Position numbers and translations under genes: made by a program. The notes beneath the pieces are model-generated. The model was not told the origin of the DNA and did no database searches. It saw only the letters and a program-made list of their open reading frames with translations. Positions 17,098 through 24,554 of a stretch of 64,000 nt of DNA are shown here, piece by piece. The stretch covers positions 1-64,000 of the forward strand of contig JACPZP010000087.1 in the NCBI GenBank assembly GCA_016195405.1, in the 5' to 3' direction. The stretch comes from Planctomycetota bacterium. GTDB lineage: Bacteria > Planctomycetota > Planctomycetia > Gemmatales > Gemmataceae. Position 1 is the stretch's first letter. Each line of letters begins with the position of its first letter.

Positions 17098-18437
17098 TAT
17101 TCCCTAGGTTCCTTGTCCGCAATGCCGAGGGCTTCCATGCGGCGGAGCAGGCGCGGACGCCATATCGAAAGCAGCTCCGCGGCCCGCGTCTTGTTGTTGT
17201 CCGCCATGCGGAGGGCTACGGTCATTAGCCGTTTTTCCACTTCTTCCAGCGTTATGTCGAGTGGGGTCAGCTTCTCGACGTGCACGGGTTCGCCGCGGAG
17301 GTAGAATGGCAGATCGCCTGATTCGATTTTGTCCCCCTTTGCCCGCGTACATGCTCCAACGAGCACCTGATGCAATTCCGCCAAGTTCCCGGGCCAGGAA
17401 TGACTGGCTAGGTGATTCATCGCATCGGGCGTTAGTCCTTTTGGAGTTTTTTCCGACACGGCGGCGGCAGTAGGCAAGAAGCGCTCCACCCAAAGCGGCA
17501 ACTCGGTCAACCGATCGCGCAGAGCAGGCACGGTCAAGACCAGGGCGCTTGCGCCACAAAAGAGTTCGTGTAGCAGCCGGCCCGGGGCGACGTCCTGGCC
17601 CGGTTCGGCACAGATTCCAACCAGCAGGCGCGGCAGGCGCTCGACCCCCTCCTCCGTCACCAGCCACTGGGCCAGTTGTGCTTGATGTTCGCGGGCAAGC
17701 CGGTCGGCGTCTTTCAAGTAAACCGTGGCCACGTTGGCCCGCGCCGTGAGTTCGGCGCGGAAGAGCAGGTCGGCGACGATGCCGGACGGAAGGTGGGCGC
17801 AGTCGAGACAGGCGAAGAAATGCTGCCGGGCCGAAATCTGCTCGTGGATGGCGCGGGCAATCCATTTCTTGCCGGCGCCCTTTGGGCCGGCTAACAAAAC
17901 CGGCACTCGGCTCTTCGCGGCGAGGGCGATTTGGGCGCGAAGGCGCTGCATGGCCGGGTCGTCGCCGATCCATTGATCCGGGCCAAAACGAGCCGCCGCC
18001 CGCTCGCGAAGTTGCAGGATTTTCTCGGGGATCGGCTGCCGCGCCTGGCGCGTCATCTCGGGAATGATCTCGATCTTGCCGAGAATGCCGAGAGGCTCGC
18101 TTTCGCCGCGAAGAGGGATGAAGCAAATCCGCCAAGCGCTATCTTCTCCCGGAGGATGGCGGCGCGACTGGCTGATGCGGCCCTGATAGACTTCCGTGGG
18201 CGGAACCATGGCCGCCAGGATTGTTTCGTGCCGTTCGGTGAGAATCCCGCGCGGCCGCCGCCGGCACACCTGACCCTTTACATCTGCAAGCTTCAACCCG
18301 GTCAGCGTCTCCCAGGCACGGTTGACGAATAACACGCGCCGGCGACGATTCAAGAGAAAGAGCGGTTCGGAGGATTGTTGAAAGAGAGATTGCCAGCGAA
18401 AGGCCGCTTCTTCTGGCCTCGGTTCGGCAGGGCTCAT
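17097..18437 (-). CDS. PAS/AAA+/Fis-HTH regulator lacking the sigma-54 GAFTGA loop
   Basis: ATG 18437 overlaps the stop of the upstream gene (ATGA), which fixes the start; the product is 446 residues. Domains: PAS at about 15-125 (PLFLLNRRRRVLFVNRAWET), AAA+ at about 160-365, and a Fis-type helix-turn-helix at about 405-440 (MADNNKTRAAELLSIWRPRL). Walker A is changed (AGPKGAGKKWIARAI) and Walker B reads VYLKDADRL instead of 'LFLDEI'. Between LLFRAELTARAN and Walker B the segment normally carrying GAFTGA is missing. The late SHSWPGNLAELHQVL motif remains. It looks derived from a sigma-54 activator but probably cannot remodel that holoenzyme. It may instead be a DNA-binding sensor. Confidence 0.85.
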   Translation of the reverse strand: MSPAEPRPEEAAFRWQSLFQQSSEPLFLLNRRRRVLFVNRAWETLTGLKLADVKGQVCRRRPRGILTERHETILAAMVPPTEVYQGRISQSRRHPPGEDSAWRICFIPLRGESEPLGILGKIEIIPEMTRQARQPIPEKILQLRERAAARFGPDQWIGDDPAMQRLRAQIALAAKSRVPVLLAGPKGAGKKWIARAIHEQISARQHFFACLDCAHLPSGIVADLLFRAELTARANVATVYLKDADRLAREHQAQLAQWLVTEEGVERLPRLLVGICAEPGQDVAPGRLLHELFCGASALVLTVPALRDRLTELPLWVERFLPTAAAVSEKTPKGLTPDAMNHLASHSWPGNLAELHQVLVGACTRAKGDKIESGDLPFYLRGEPVHVEKLTPLDITLEEVEKRLMTVALRMADNNKTRAAELLSIWRPRLLRRMEALGIADKEPRE

Positions 18438-18655
18438 GGTGCGGTCGCCGGATTGGCCATGAGATAGGACAAGAGCCACAACACCGCGCCGATGCCAACG
18501 AGAAACACGACCATCCGGCTGCCCCAGCGGAAAGCCTCGATGAAGATGCTGCCCCAATCGTCATAGCGGGTGGCGCTATAGACCAGGCTGATGACCAAGA
18601 CCAGGATCGGGAGCTGAGCGTACATGGACAGCGTCAGCACGGAAGCGAGGATCAT
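18434..18655 (-). CDS. Small two-helix membrane protein
   Basis: A 73-residue protein with two hydrophobic segments (about 5-27 and 45-68) separated by a short loop (ATRYDDWGSIFIEAFRWG). Both ends overlap neighbours by 4 bases (ATGA): its start lies in the end of the DUF6677 gene and its stop in the start of the PAS/AAA+ gene. A GAGGAGG SD sits inside the upstream gene. Both overlaps make the small ORF very likely real. The function is unknown; it may anchor or signal to the regulator encoded next. Confidence 0.75.
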   Translation of the reverse strand: MILASVLTLSMYAQLPILVLVISLVYSATRYDDWGSIFIEAFRWGSRMVVFLVGIGAVLWLLSYLMANPATAP

Positions 18656-19206
18656 TTCGGCGCAGCCTCCTCGGCCGGCGTCTTGGGTTTGCCGTCAGGC
18701 ATTCTGATGCCGTAGGCTGGGCCGGCGAAGGCGTCGTAAATCACCAGTATGTTCAGCATCCCGGCGATGACGGTATAGATCCAGCCGAGGTCGGGCGTTT
18801 TGTCGCTATTGACGAGAAACGTGTTGACCTCCGTTTCATCTGGCTGTCTTTGGTAGTTTTGCCAAAAGGTCTTCATTTCTCGGTCAGCCGCAAAGCCCAT
18901 GTGCCCCGGCGGCGGCGCTTTGTAGAACTGCCAGATCGCGGGCCATGCGGCGACGCCGATCCAGAACTGGCCGGCGTAGTGCCAGCGATTGTTGACGACG
19001 CTTTGGAGGGGGTTGTCGCCGTCGCGGTTGTCGCCGTGCGGCAAATAAACGTTTTGCCAGTTACCCATCGCCTCGCCGACGTGAAACAGGCCGAGCAGGC
19101 AAACAAGGAACAAGAGCCCCTTGCCGGCACGGCCTTGCACGATCTGGCCCAGGCCCGGAACAAGGTAGCTTAACAAAGCGCCCGTGACCGAATAGGTTTG
19201 TCCCAT
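18652..19206 (-). CDS. DUF6677-like membrane protein
   Basis: A 184-residue protein starting at ATG 19206 (a GTG one codon upstream is possible), preceded by an AGAAG element after an A-run. The N-terminus GALLSYLVPGLGQIVQGRAG followed by KGLLFLVCLLGLFHVGEAMG is the 'tail-less TM2-like' hairpin seen in DUF6677 proteins of planctomycetes. A middle soluble loop holds many Trp/Tyr residues, and a last helix (IYTVIAGMLNILVIYDAFAG) returns to the membrane. The 3' end overlaps the next gene by 4 bases. The role is unknown. Confidence 0.75.
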   Translation of the reverse strand: MGQTYSVTGALLSYLVPGLGQIVQGRAGKGLLFLVCLLGLFHVGEAMGNWQNVYLPHGDNRDGDNPLQSVVNNRWHYAGQFWIGVAAWPAIWQFYKAPPPGHMGFAADREMKTFWQNYQRQPDETEVNTFLVNSDKTPDLGWIYTVIAGMLNILVIYDAFAGPAYGIRMPDGKPKTPAEEAAPK

Positions 19207-19237
19207 CACTTCTTTTTTTACAGGGGAACTATGGAAT

Positions 19238-20023
19238 TTACCAGGTCCAGCCGAGCCAATCCTTGATGAGCCAGGCGAGTGCCAAACCGATCATGCCGAG
19301 TCCCGCGATTCCGAGCGAATTGCGGCCAATGGGGTGGCGCAGCAATCCGCCCACGGGACCGAAAAGCATGGTGCACTGGTCGAAGACACGGTTGGCCCAA
19401 ACCAAGGGCTGAAGGCATAAGCTCAGCAGCGTCCATTCCGGCAGGGGCCGAGGCTCCACTGGCGGCGTGCTCATGGCCAATATCGAAGGGGGCATCAATT
19501 CGTCGGGCAGGAGGTCCAGCGCCGGCTCGACTGCGACTTTTTCGCTAGCGGGCGCCGACCGCGCATCCGTCAGATAGCTCGCCAGTTCGTCCGTCTCCAG
19601 CGGCAAGGCTTGCGATTTAAAGCTCGGCGCGGTGGAGTGCGGTTCGGCCGGCTCCGTCGTCGCCTGTTCGGAAAAGGCAAGCTCGGGCGCGGCAAACTCC
19701 GGAATCGCATAAAGCGGAATCTCGCGCTCCGGCGCCGCGGTAGGCGCTTCTAGGCCCATTCCCATTTGCATGGCGGCGGCGTCGGACTCGGTGGAAGGTT
19801 GCGGGTCGAGCAGCGTCATTGTTGCCGACACCGTGGCGCCGTGGAAATCGGGCCCGAGCAGCGGCTGGCTCTCCAAATCGTTCACCGGCAGCGCCAACAT
19901 TCGCTCCATGAGCGAGTCGAGTTCGTCGAGCATCTGACGGGTGTGTTCAAGCGGAGAAGCGTTCTGCGGAGAAACATTCTGAGGAGAAGCGTTTTGGGAC
20001 CGGGGCGTGTGTGTGCCGGCCAT
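19238..20023 (-). CDS. Pro/Glu-rich tail-anchored hypothetical protein
   Basis: A 261-residue protein starting at ATG 20023, with SD GAGG. The N-terminus has a short duplicated motif (ASPQN/VSPQN/ASP), then a helical stretch (HTRQMLDELDSLMERMLALP). A long low-complexity region follows, rich in Pro, Ala and Glu. The last 60 residues hold a hydrophobic part ending in a membrane helix (SLGIAGLGMIGLALAWLIKD). It is the first gene of the cassette; DUF6677 starts 31 bases after its stop. It fits a scaffold or adaptor held at the membrane by its C-terminus, which is an inference from shape only. Confidence 0.65.
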   Translation of the reverse strand: MAGTHTPRSQNASPQNVSPQNASPLEHTRQMLDELDSLMERMLALPVNDLESQPLLGPDFHGATVSATMTLLDPQPSTESDAAAMQMGMGLEAPTAAPEREIPLYAIPEFAAPELAFSEQATTEPAEPHSTAPSFKSQALPLETDELASYLTDARSAPASEKVAVEPALDLLPDELMPPSILAMSTPPVEPRPLPEWTLLSLCLQPLVWANRVFDQCTMLFGPVGGLLRHPIGRNSLGIAGLGMIGLALAWLIKDWLGWTW

Positions 20024-20042
20024 GGCAACCTCACGGTATTCC

Positions 20043-20120
20043 TAGGACGGTTTTGCAAACCGTCCAAACGGATTGAAAATCCGTCCTACACTCTACGGAC
20101 GGATTGGAAATCCATCCTAC
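20043..20120. repeat. Three copies of a short palindromic GGACGGATT-type repeat
   Basis: Units at 20043-20066, 20066-20089 and 20095-20120 are each a small palindrome of the form (T)AGGACGGATT-nn-AATCCGTCC(TA), with slight variation. Related units occur at 21487-21540. They sit between the divergent cassette and rsmE. Confidence 0.8.
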
Positions 20121-20165
20121 ACCTCGGCGTGGAAAGACCACGTGGGGCCGCGTATCCTAGCAGAA

Positions 20166-20873
20166 ATGTCCGAACGATTTTACATCAATTGCCCGCTGGC
20201 GCCGGGGCCGCTGCAACTGGCGGGTCCGGAGGCGCACCATCTTGCCACGGTTTGCAGGCTTGGCGCCGGTGCTGAAATCCGTTTGTTCAACGGCGACGGC
20301 CAAGAATACCCGGCGCGCATCGCAACCAAGGAACGCCGCGCGGTGATTCTCGAGGTCCTTGGCGAAGAACCCGTCAATCGGGAATTGCCGTTTCATCTGG
20401 AGATTGCAGCATCTTTACCCAAGGGCGATCGCGTTCAGTTCTTGGTGGAAAAGCTCACTGAACTGGGAGTTACGACTTTCGTTCCATTGCTGTGCGAACG
20501 CGCTGTGGTTATCCCAGGCGAAGGAAAGCTCGAACGCCTGGCACGACACGTCATCGAGGCGAGCAAGCAATGTGGTCGCAACGTGTTGATGCAGGTGAGT
20601 GCACCGGTGGACTGGGCAAGCTACTGTCGCGGCGGCGAAGAAGGTGAAATGCGGCTCCTGGCTCACCCAGGGTCGCATGAAGTCTCGCAGCAGCAGATCC
20701 ACGCGAACAGGATTCGCTGTTCCATCGGTCCCGAAGGCGGATTCACGGCGAACGAAAAAGAAATCGCGTTAGGTTTCGGTTGGCAGCCAGTCGCTTTGGG
20801 GCCGCGAACTCTGCGCGTCGAGACCGCAGCCATCGCCATGGCGTTATCAGCAGTTCTCACAAAGAAAGCGTAG
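20166..20873 (+). CDS. rsmE: 16S rRNA (uracil-1498-N3)-methyltransferase
   Basis: ATG 20166 gives a 235-residue protein, typical for RsmE. The N-terminal PUA-like domain (about 1-70) starts MSERFYINCPLAPGPLQLAG and continues with PEAHHLATVCRLGAG. The SPOUT methyltransferase domain (about 75-235) has KGDRVQFLVEKLTELGVTTF, the SAM-binding knot loop IGPEGGFTANEKEIA, and LGPRTLRVETAAIAMALS, all diagnostic. RsmE methylates U1498 of 16S rRNA using S-adenosylmethionine. The gene stands alone, bracketed by short palindromic repeats on both sides. The next gene is convergent, six bases after the stop. Confidence 0.95.
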   Translation: MSERFYINCPLAPGPLQLAGPEAHHLATVCRLGAGAEIRLFNGDGQEYPARIATKERRAVILEVLGEEPVNRELPFHLEIAASLPKGDRVQFLVEKLTELGVTTFVPLLCERAVVIPGEGKLERLARHVIEASKQCGRNVLMQVSAPVDWASYCRGGEEGEMRLLAHPGSHEVSQQQIHANRIRCSIGPEGGFTANEKEIALGFGWQPVALGPRTLRVETAAIAMALSAVLTKKA

Positions 20874-20879
20874 ACCGAC

Positions 20880-21263
20880 TTACTCTTGGTTGAGGATCAT
20901 TCGCTGCGGAATGGTGGCGTGGAGGCGAATGCTGAAAGTGAGATCGGCGTTGCGCTGCACCTCGACGCGTTGGTCGCGCAGGTAAATGCGGGTCAGTTGA
21001 TTGGCGTCGTAAACCGAGACGTAACGAGTGCCCGCGGGCAAGCTTTTGTCGGCGATCGACTTGCCCGGATTGACCTGAATGGCCTGGCCGCGGCGCGGCA
21101 TGTTGTTCACCAGAGTCCAGCTTTGCACGATGACCGCGACTTTGGTGTCATTGCGGAAGCTTAGGCTGACAGGCTGATTCTGATTCTGCGAATGCGATGC
21201 GCCGGGAACGAGCGACAGGGCCAACAACCCGAGGCAGATTCTCGAGAACAGCAAAAGTCGCAT
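20880..21263 (-). CDS. Small secreted hypothetical protein
   Basis: From ATG 21263 (SD GGAAG) the 127-residue protein has a signal peptide (MRLLLFSRICLGLLALSLVP, cleavage near GASHS). The mature part is beta-rich (VSLSFRNDTKVAVIVQSWTL, YVSVYDANQLTRIYLRDQRV) and resembles a small immunoglobulin-like or 'hydrophobic-ligand' beta sandwich. No family is recognised. It converges with rsmE, with a six-base gap between the stops. Confidence 0.65.
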   Translation of the reverse strand: MRLLLFSRICLGLLALSLVPGASHSQNQNQPVSLSFRNDTKVAVIVQSWTLVNNMPRRGQAIQVNPGKSIADKSLPAGTRYVSVYDANQLTRIYLRDQRVEVQRNADLTFSIRLHATIPQRMILNQE

Positions 21264-21440
21264 GTTCAAGCTTCCTGTTTTAGACCGCATGCCCCAGAAA
21301 GTCTCCGCAACGATCCATCCACGGAATGAACGCCGAAAACCACTTCACTTGCGCAAACGATTGACAATTTCAGCGTAGCATAATCGACGTAGGTATTTCA
21401 AAGCGAAAAACTTAAGTTTCCCGCAAGGAATGATGTGGAC

Positions 21441-21472
21441 AAAAAAACACCTCCCGAAAAGCAGGAGGTGTT
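21441..21472 (-). terminator. Rho-independent terminator of the blaI-blaR1 operon
   Basis: On the minus strand the stem AACACCTCC/GGAGGTGTT (21446-21454 and 21464-21472) with a 9-base loop is followed by a run of seven T residues. It lies about 80 bases beyond the stop codon of the BlaR1-type gene, which makes it the natural end of that transcript. Confidence 0.9.
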
Positions 21473-21486
21473 GGTGATTTGTTACG

Positions 21487-21540
21487 TAGGACGGATTCTT
21501 AATCCGTCCTTAGTCCACACGGACGGATTGCAAATCCGTC
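21487..21540. repeat. Two more GGACGGATT-type palindromic units
   Basis: Units at 21487-21512 and 21521-21540 match those at 20043-20120 (core GGACGGATT...AATCCGTC). They lie between the BlaR1 stop and its terminator. Confidence 0.8.
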
Positions 21541-21550
21541 TTTCAAAGCA

Positions 21551-24007
21551 TCACTTGGACTCAACCTGTGTCGGGCCGCCGCTAGTCTGGATCAAGTGAT
21601 TGACCTTGTCGCGATATTGCGACGGCACCCGATCAGCGCTTTCGTAGCGATTGCTCGTGTTGCCGTCCTGGATGTGAATCTCCTGCGGCGCTGCCTTACC
21701 GCCCTCGACTTTGCCAATGATGGTGATGATCAAGCTTCCTTCCTGGTGACGCGTATTGAAACGGTCGATGTTACGGAAGATGGTCGTCACCACGCCGTGA
21801 CTCCGGCCCAGGGCGCGGCTGGAGGTCCAAGCCCGGTCTTGCAAGATTCCCGGAAGGGCGAACCACGCTTCCTGGGCTTGCTTTTGCAGCAAGTCGGCCA
21901 CGGGGATCCCTTTCAGGTTTTCTTCCTTTCCTTTGCGAAGCACCTTCAAATCGAGGTTGCCGTCCTTCTTTAGGGATTCCAGCATCTTGTTGAACTTGGC
22001 GGCGTCGGACGCGACGTCTTGATGCAAGAGGAGGATGTCGTTCACCTTAATGCCAGCCTTGGCGGCCGGAGAATCGGACTGAACTTCCTGCACGACCATG
22101 CCCATTCCCTTCGGAAGATTAAGCTGCTCGGCCAAGATCGCACTGGGCTTGACGAGCTTAGCTCCAAGCCGTCCAGAGCCATGAGGTCCATAATCCCAAA
22201 GGACAACACGTCCCAGCGCTGCCGGATCTTGCAGCTTCCACTCGCCGAGAGCCTGGGACTGGGCGATGGCCTCGCGGACTTTGCCTGGAACTCCATCAAC
22301 CTTTAGCTGGAAATCCTGAATGTGCTTGGTCGCTTTTTTCAGAGCTTCCTCCACTTGCTTGCGGATTTTCTCGCCGTCCTGGCCGCCGAGGTTCTCGATC
22401 ATCTTCAGCAAGTCGGCCAGCTCTTTGTCTTGTTTATCCTTGTCCGCTTGCTCGCCGGGATGCAAGTCAATGATAACGTCCTGGAGCAGCTTGACGGCGT
22501 CACTCGCCGGCTTGAACAAGTTTGTTGTTGGATTCACCTGAATCGGCTTTACCTCGAGCCCTTGAGGGCCAAGGACGTCGCCCCGCGGGACGCCTACAAG
22601 ATTGAGGATGATGGCGTCCCTGCCCTGTACCGGCTTCTCCGCCACGACCTTGCCATGCGGTCCGACGTCGATCTTGAATAGGAACGCTCTTTTGCCGTCG
22701 CCAGGATTCCGGAAGAGCACGTCCGCGCGGCCATCCTGTGCCGGATCGAAGAAGACGATGTCCTTGTCAATTGCGTCGCCGGCAGGACGTTCGATGCGAA
22801 CCGCGGTCGGCCCAGGGGCGGGTTTGAACTTGAACACATCCACGGGCTGCTTGCCGCCTGGTTCGATGACAATAATGCGGCCACCGCCCGCGTCCGCCTT
22901 CAATCCGACCCCGCCGATGATCACGGCCAAGGCGAGCAGCACGCCGGCGCTGGCCCAAGTCCAGGATCGGGGGCAGGTTTGTTCCACACGCATGGGACTT
23001 TTCAACAACATGGAGACCCTCCTATAAAGATCCGAGCGATTTCCGGAAACACCCGTGGCCGCCAGAGGCACGGCCTGGGACGCGATCAAGCTGAGCAAAA
23101 ACGCGGCGTATTCGTCGGCAGGTCGGCCAGTGACGGCGGCGGCATCGGCGACAAATTCCTGGCACAGGCGCACCTGCCGGCGCAAGCTCCAAAACCACGG
23201 CAGGTAGAAGAACACCACTTGGCCCAGTGCGAAGAGCACGCTGCTCCAGGCATCGTGGCGAACCAAATGCGTCAGCTCGTGCGCGAAAACCCACGGCAAC
23301 CGGCCATGATCCGGCGGCCGGCACAGAGACACCGGCAGCACGATGGTCGGCCGCCAGATGCCACAGCTCACGGGCACGCGCAGCCGGCGCGACATCAAGA
23401 GGCGGGGCGTCGGCTCAACCGCAGTCTTTCTGCGGAAAAAGTGGCAGATATCGTCAGGGGCGGACTCAGCGTCACGAAGAATCCGGCGCAAACCGATCCA
23501 GCCGACGAGCCAGCGGATCAGAAAAAACGACGCCCCCAGGCCGTAAGCGACGATCACCGTGTAAATAGCTGTGGTAACGAGTTCGGGTCCGGCCGTCGTC
23601 ATCGCGGCGGAACTTGGAACTGCCGCTTGCGCTTGGGGGGTAAACACCATGCTCGCAGGTTCTTGGGTAGCCGATTCAACGGGCGTCCACGCGAACCACT
23701 CGACCGCGTCTTGATCCGTTTCGGAAGCAACGCCGGTGCTCGGCTCGGATTTCTTATCGCGGATCTTCGCGCCAAAGGTAAGCGGCTCCGATTGCTCGGC
23801 GGGCAGCCACGGCAAGTGCAACCAAGCGGGTCCGAGCGCAGCCACCGCGGCCAGCAGCGCCGCCGCCAAGCCGATTTCACCGAGCCGTTGTCGCCAAGCC
23901 GGTTGACGAACCAAACGCATCCAGGTTAGCGTCACGAGAAGCACCAGGCTGCCCGCGGCCGCGGTATGTGCCAGCCAAAGTCCGGCTAATGTCCAAGTCG
24001 CTTGCAT
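21551..24007 (-). CDS. BlaR1/MecR1-type M56 metallopeptidase sensor with a PDZ domain
   Basis: ATG 24007 is chosen (SD GGGAG, signal-like first helix TWTLAGLWLAHTAAAGSLVL); the product is 818 residues. Four membrane helices surround the M56 peptidase, whose zinc site is FAHELTHLVRHDAW (His 243, Glu 244, His 247). A membrane helix after residue 330 leads to a long extracytoplasmic part, with a PDZ domain at about 620-720 (MGMVVQEVQSDSPAAKAGIK, then VNDILLLHQD). BlaR1 proteins sense a signal outside and cleave or inactivate the BlaI repressor. The PDZ replaces the penicillin-binding sensor domain, so the ligand is probably not a beta-lactam. It lies 67 bases downstream of the BlaI-type gene. 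Confidence 0.88.
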   Translation of the reverse strand: MQATWTLAGLWLAHTAAAGSLVLLVTLTWMRLVRQPAWRQRLGEIGLAAALLAAVAALGPAWLHLPWLPAEQSEPLTFGAKIRDKKSEPSTGVASETDQDAVEWFAWTPVESATQEPASMVFTPQAQAAVPSSAAMTTAGPELVTTAIYTVIVAYGLGASFFLIRWLVGWIGLRRILRDAESAPDDICHFFRRKTAVEPTPRLLMSRRLRVPVSCGIWRPTIVLPVSLCRPPDHGRLPWVFAHELTHLVRHDAWSSVLFALGQVVFFYLPWFWSLRRQVRLCQEFVADAAAVTGRPADEYAAFLLSLIASQAVPLAATGVSGNRSDLYRRVSMLLKSPMRVEQTCPRSWTWASAGVLLALAVIIGGVGLKADAGGGRIIVIEPGGKQPVDVFKFKPAPGPTAVRIERPAGDAIDKDIVFFDPAQDGRADVLFRNPGDGKRAFLFKIDVGPHGKVVAEKPVQGRDAIILNLVGVPRGDVLGPQGLEVKPIQVNPTTNLFKPASDAVKLLQDVIIDLHPGEQADKDKQDKELADLLKMIENLGGQDGEKIRKQVEEALKKATKHIQDFQLKVDGVPGKVREAIAQSQALGEWKLQDPAALGRVVLWDYGPHGSGRLGAKLVKPSAILAEQLNLPKGMGMVVQEVQSDSPAAKAGIKVNDILLLHQDVASDAAKFNKMLESLKKDGNLDLKVLRKGKEENLKGIPVADLLQKQAQEAWFALPGILQDRAWTSSRALGRSHGVVTTIFRNIDRFNTRHQEGSLIITIIGKVEGGKAAPQEIHIQDGNTSNRYESADRVPSQYRDKVNHLIQTSGGPTQVESK

Positions 24008-24074
24008 GACGCAACTCCCGATTCCAGCGTCGCTTGTCGTTTCGCGCTCGCGCCGCGCTGTGCGAAGAAAACCC

Positions 24075-24455
24075 CTACCCACGCCGCGGCCGTGCTCGCC
24101 GCGCTTCGGCAATCATGGCCTGCATTCGATCCAACTCCGCGGGGGCGATTTTTTCGGCTCGCAGGAGGCTCTGCACCAGCTCGCCCGCCGCTCCATCGAA
24201 GACGCGATCCAGAAAACGCGAAGCGCTGTCGTCGCGGCTGAAGCACGGAGTATAGACGAACGTCCGTCCCTCTACGTGATGAGATACCAGCCCTTTTTCT
24301 TCCATAATGCGCAGCAGCGTTTGCACCGTGTTGTAAGCCAGGTCGCGGTCGACGTCCAAACGGCGGAACACCGTGCGCACGCTCGAAGGGCCGTGCTCCC
24401 ACAGCACTTTCAAGATTTCCATTTCTCGCGTCGTAGGGGTCGGCATCTCATCCAC
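24075..24455 (-). CDS. BlaI/MecI/CopY-family repressor
   Basis: A GTG start at 24455 with AGGAG 8 bases upstream gives 126 residues. The winged helix reads MPTPTTREMEILKVLWEHGP, SSVRTVFRRLDVDRDLAYNT and VQTLLRIMEEKGLV, a textbook BlaI N-terminus. The C-terminal helices (SRFLDRVFDGAAGELVQSLL) would form the dimer. Such repressors bind inverted repeats at their own promoter and are removed by the partner M56 peptidase, encoded next. The tandem inverted repeats at 24469-24498 are the probable operator. Confidence 0.92.
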   Translation of the reverse strand: MDEMPTPTTREMEILKVLWEHGPSSVRTVFRRLDVDRDLAYNTVQTLLRIMEEKGLVSHHVEGRTFVYTPCFSRDDSASRFLDRVFDGAAGELVQSLLRAEKIAPAELDRMQAMIAEARRARPRRG

Positions 24456-24468
24456 GGGAAACTCCTGT

Positions 24469-24498
24469 ACCTAAATCGTTAGACCTAATTCTTTAGGT
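24469..24498. promoter_or_regulatory. Two overlapping putative BlaI operators
   Basis: 24483-24498 is a perfect inverted repeat, ACCTAA-TTCT-TTAGGT. 24469-24484 is a second, imperfect copy, ACCTAA-ATCG-TTAGAC. They share two bases, giving a 14-base period, and lie 14-43 bases upstream of the GTG start. The position and symmetry fit a BlaI-family dimer site. Confidence 0.75.
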
Positions 24499-24554
24499 AT
24501 TAAACGCGAAAGCCACAATCCTGTCAAGTCCCGCTTGGAAGAAAATCAGCTGGG

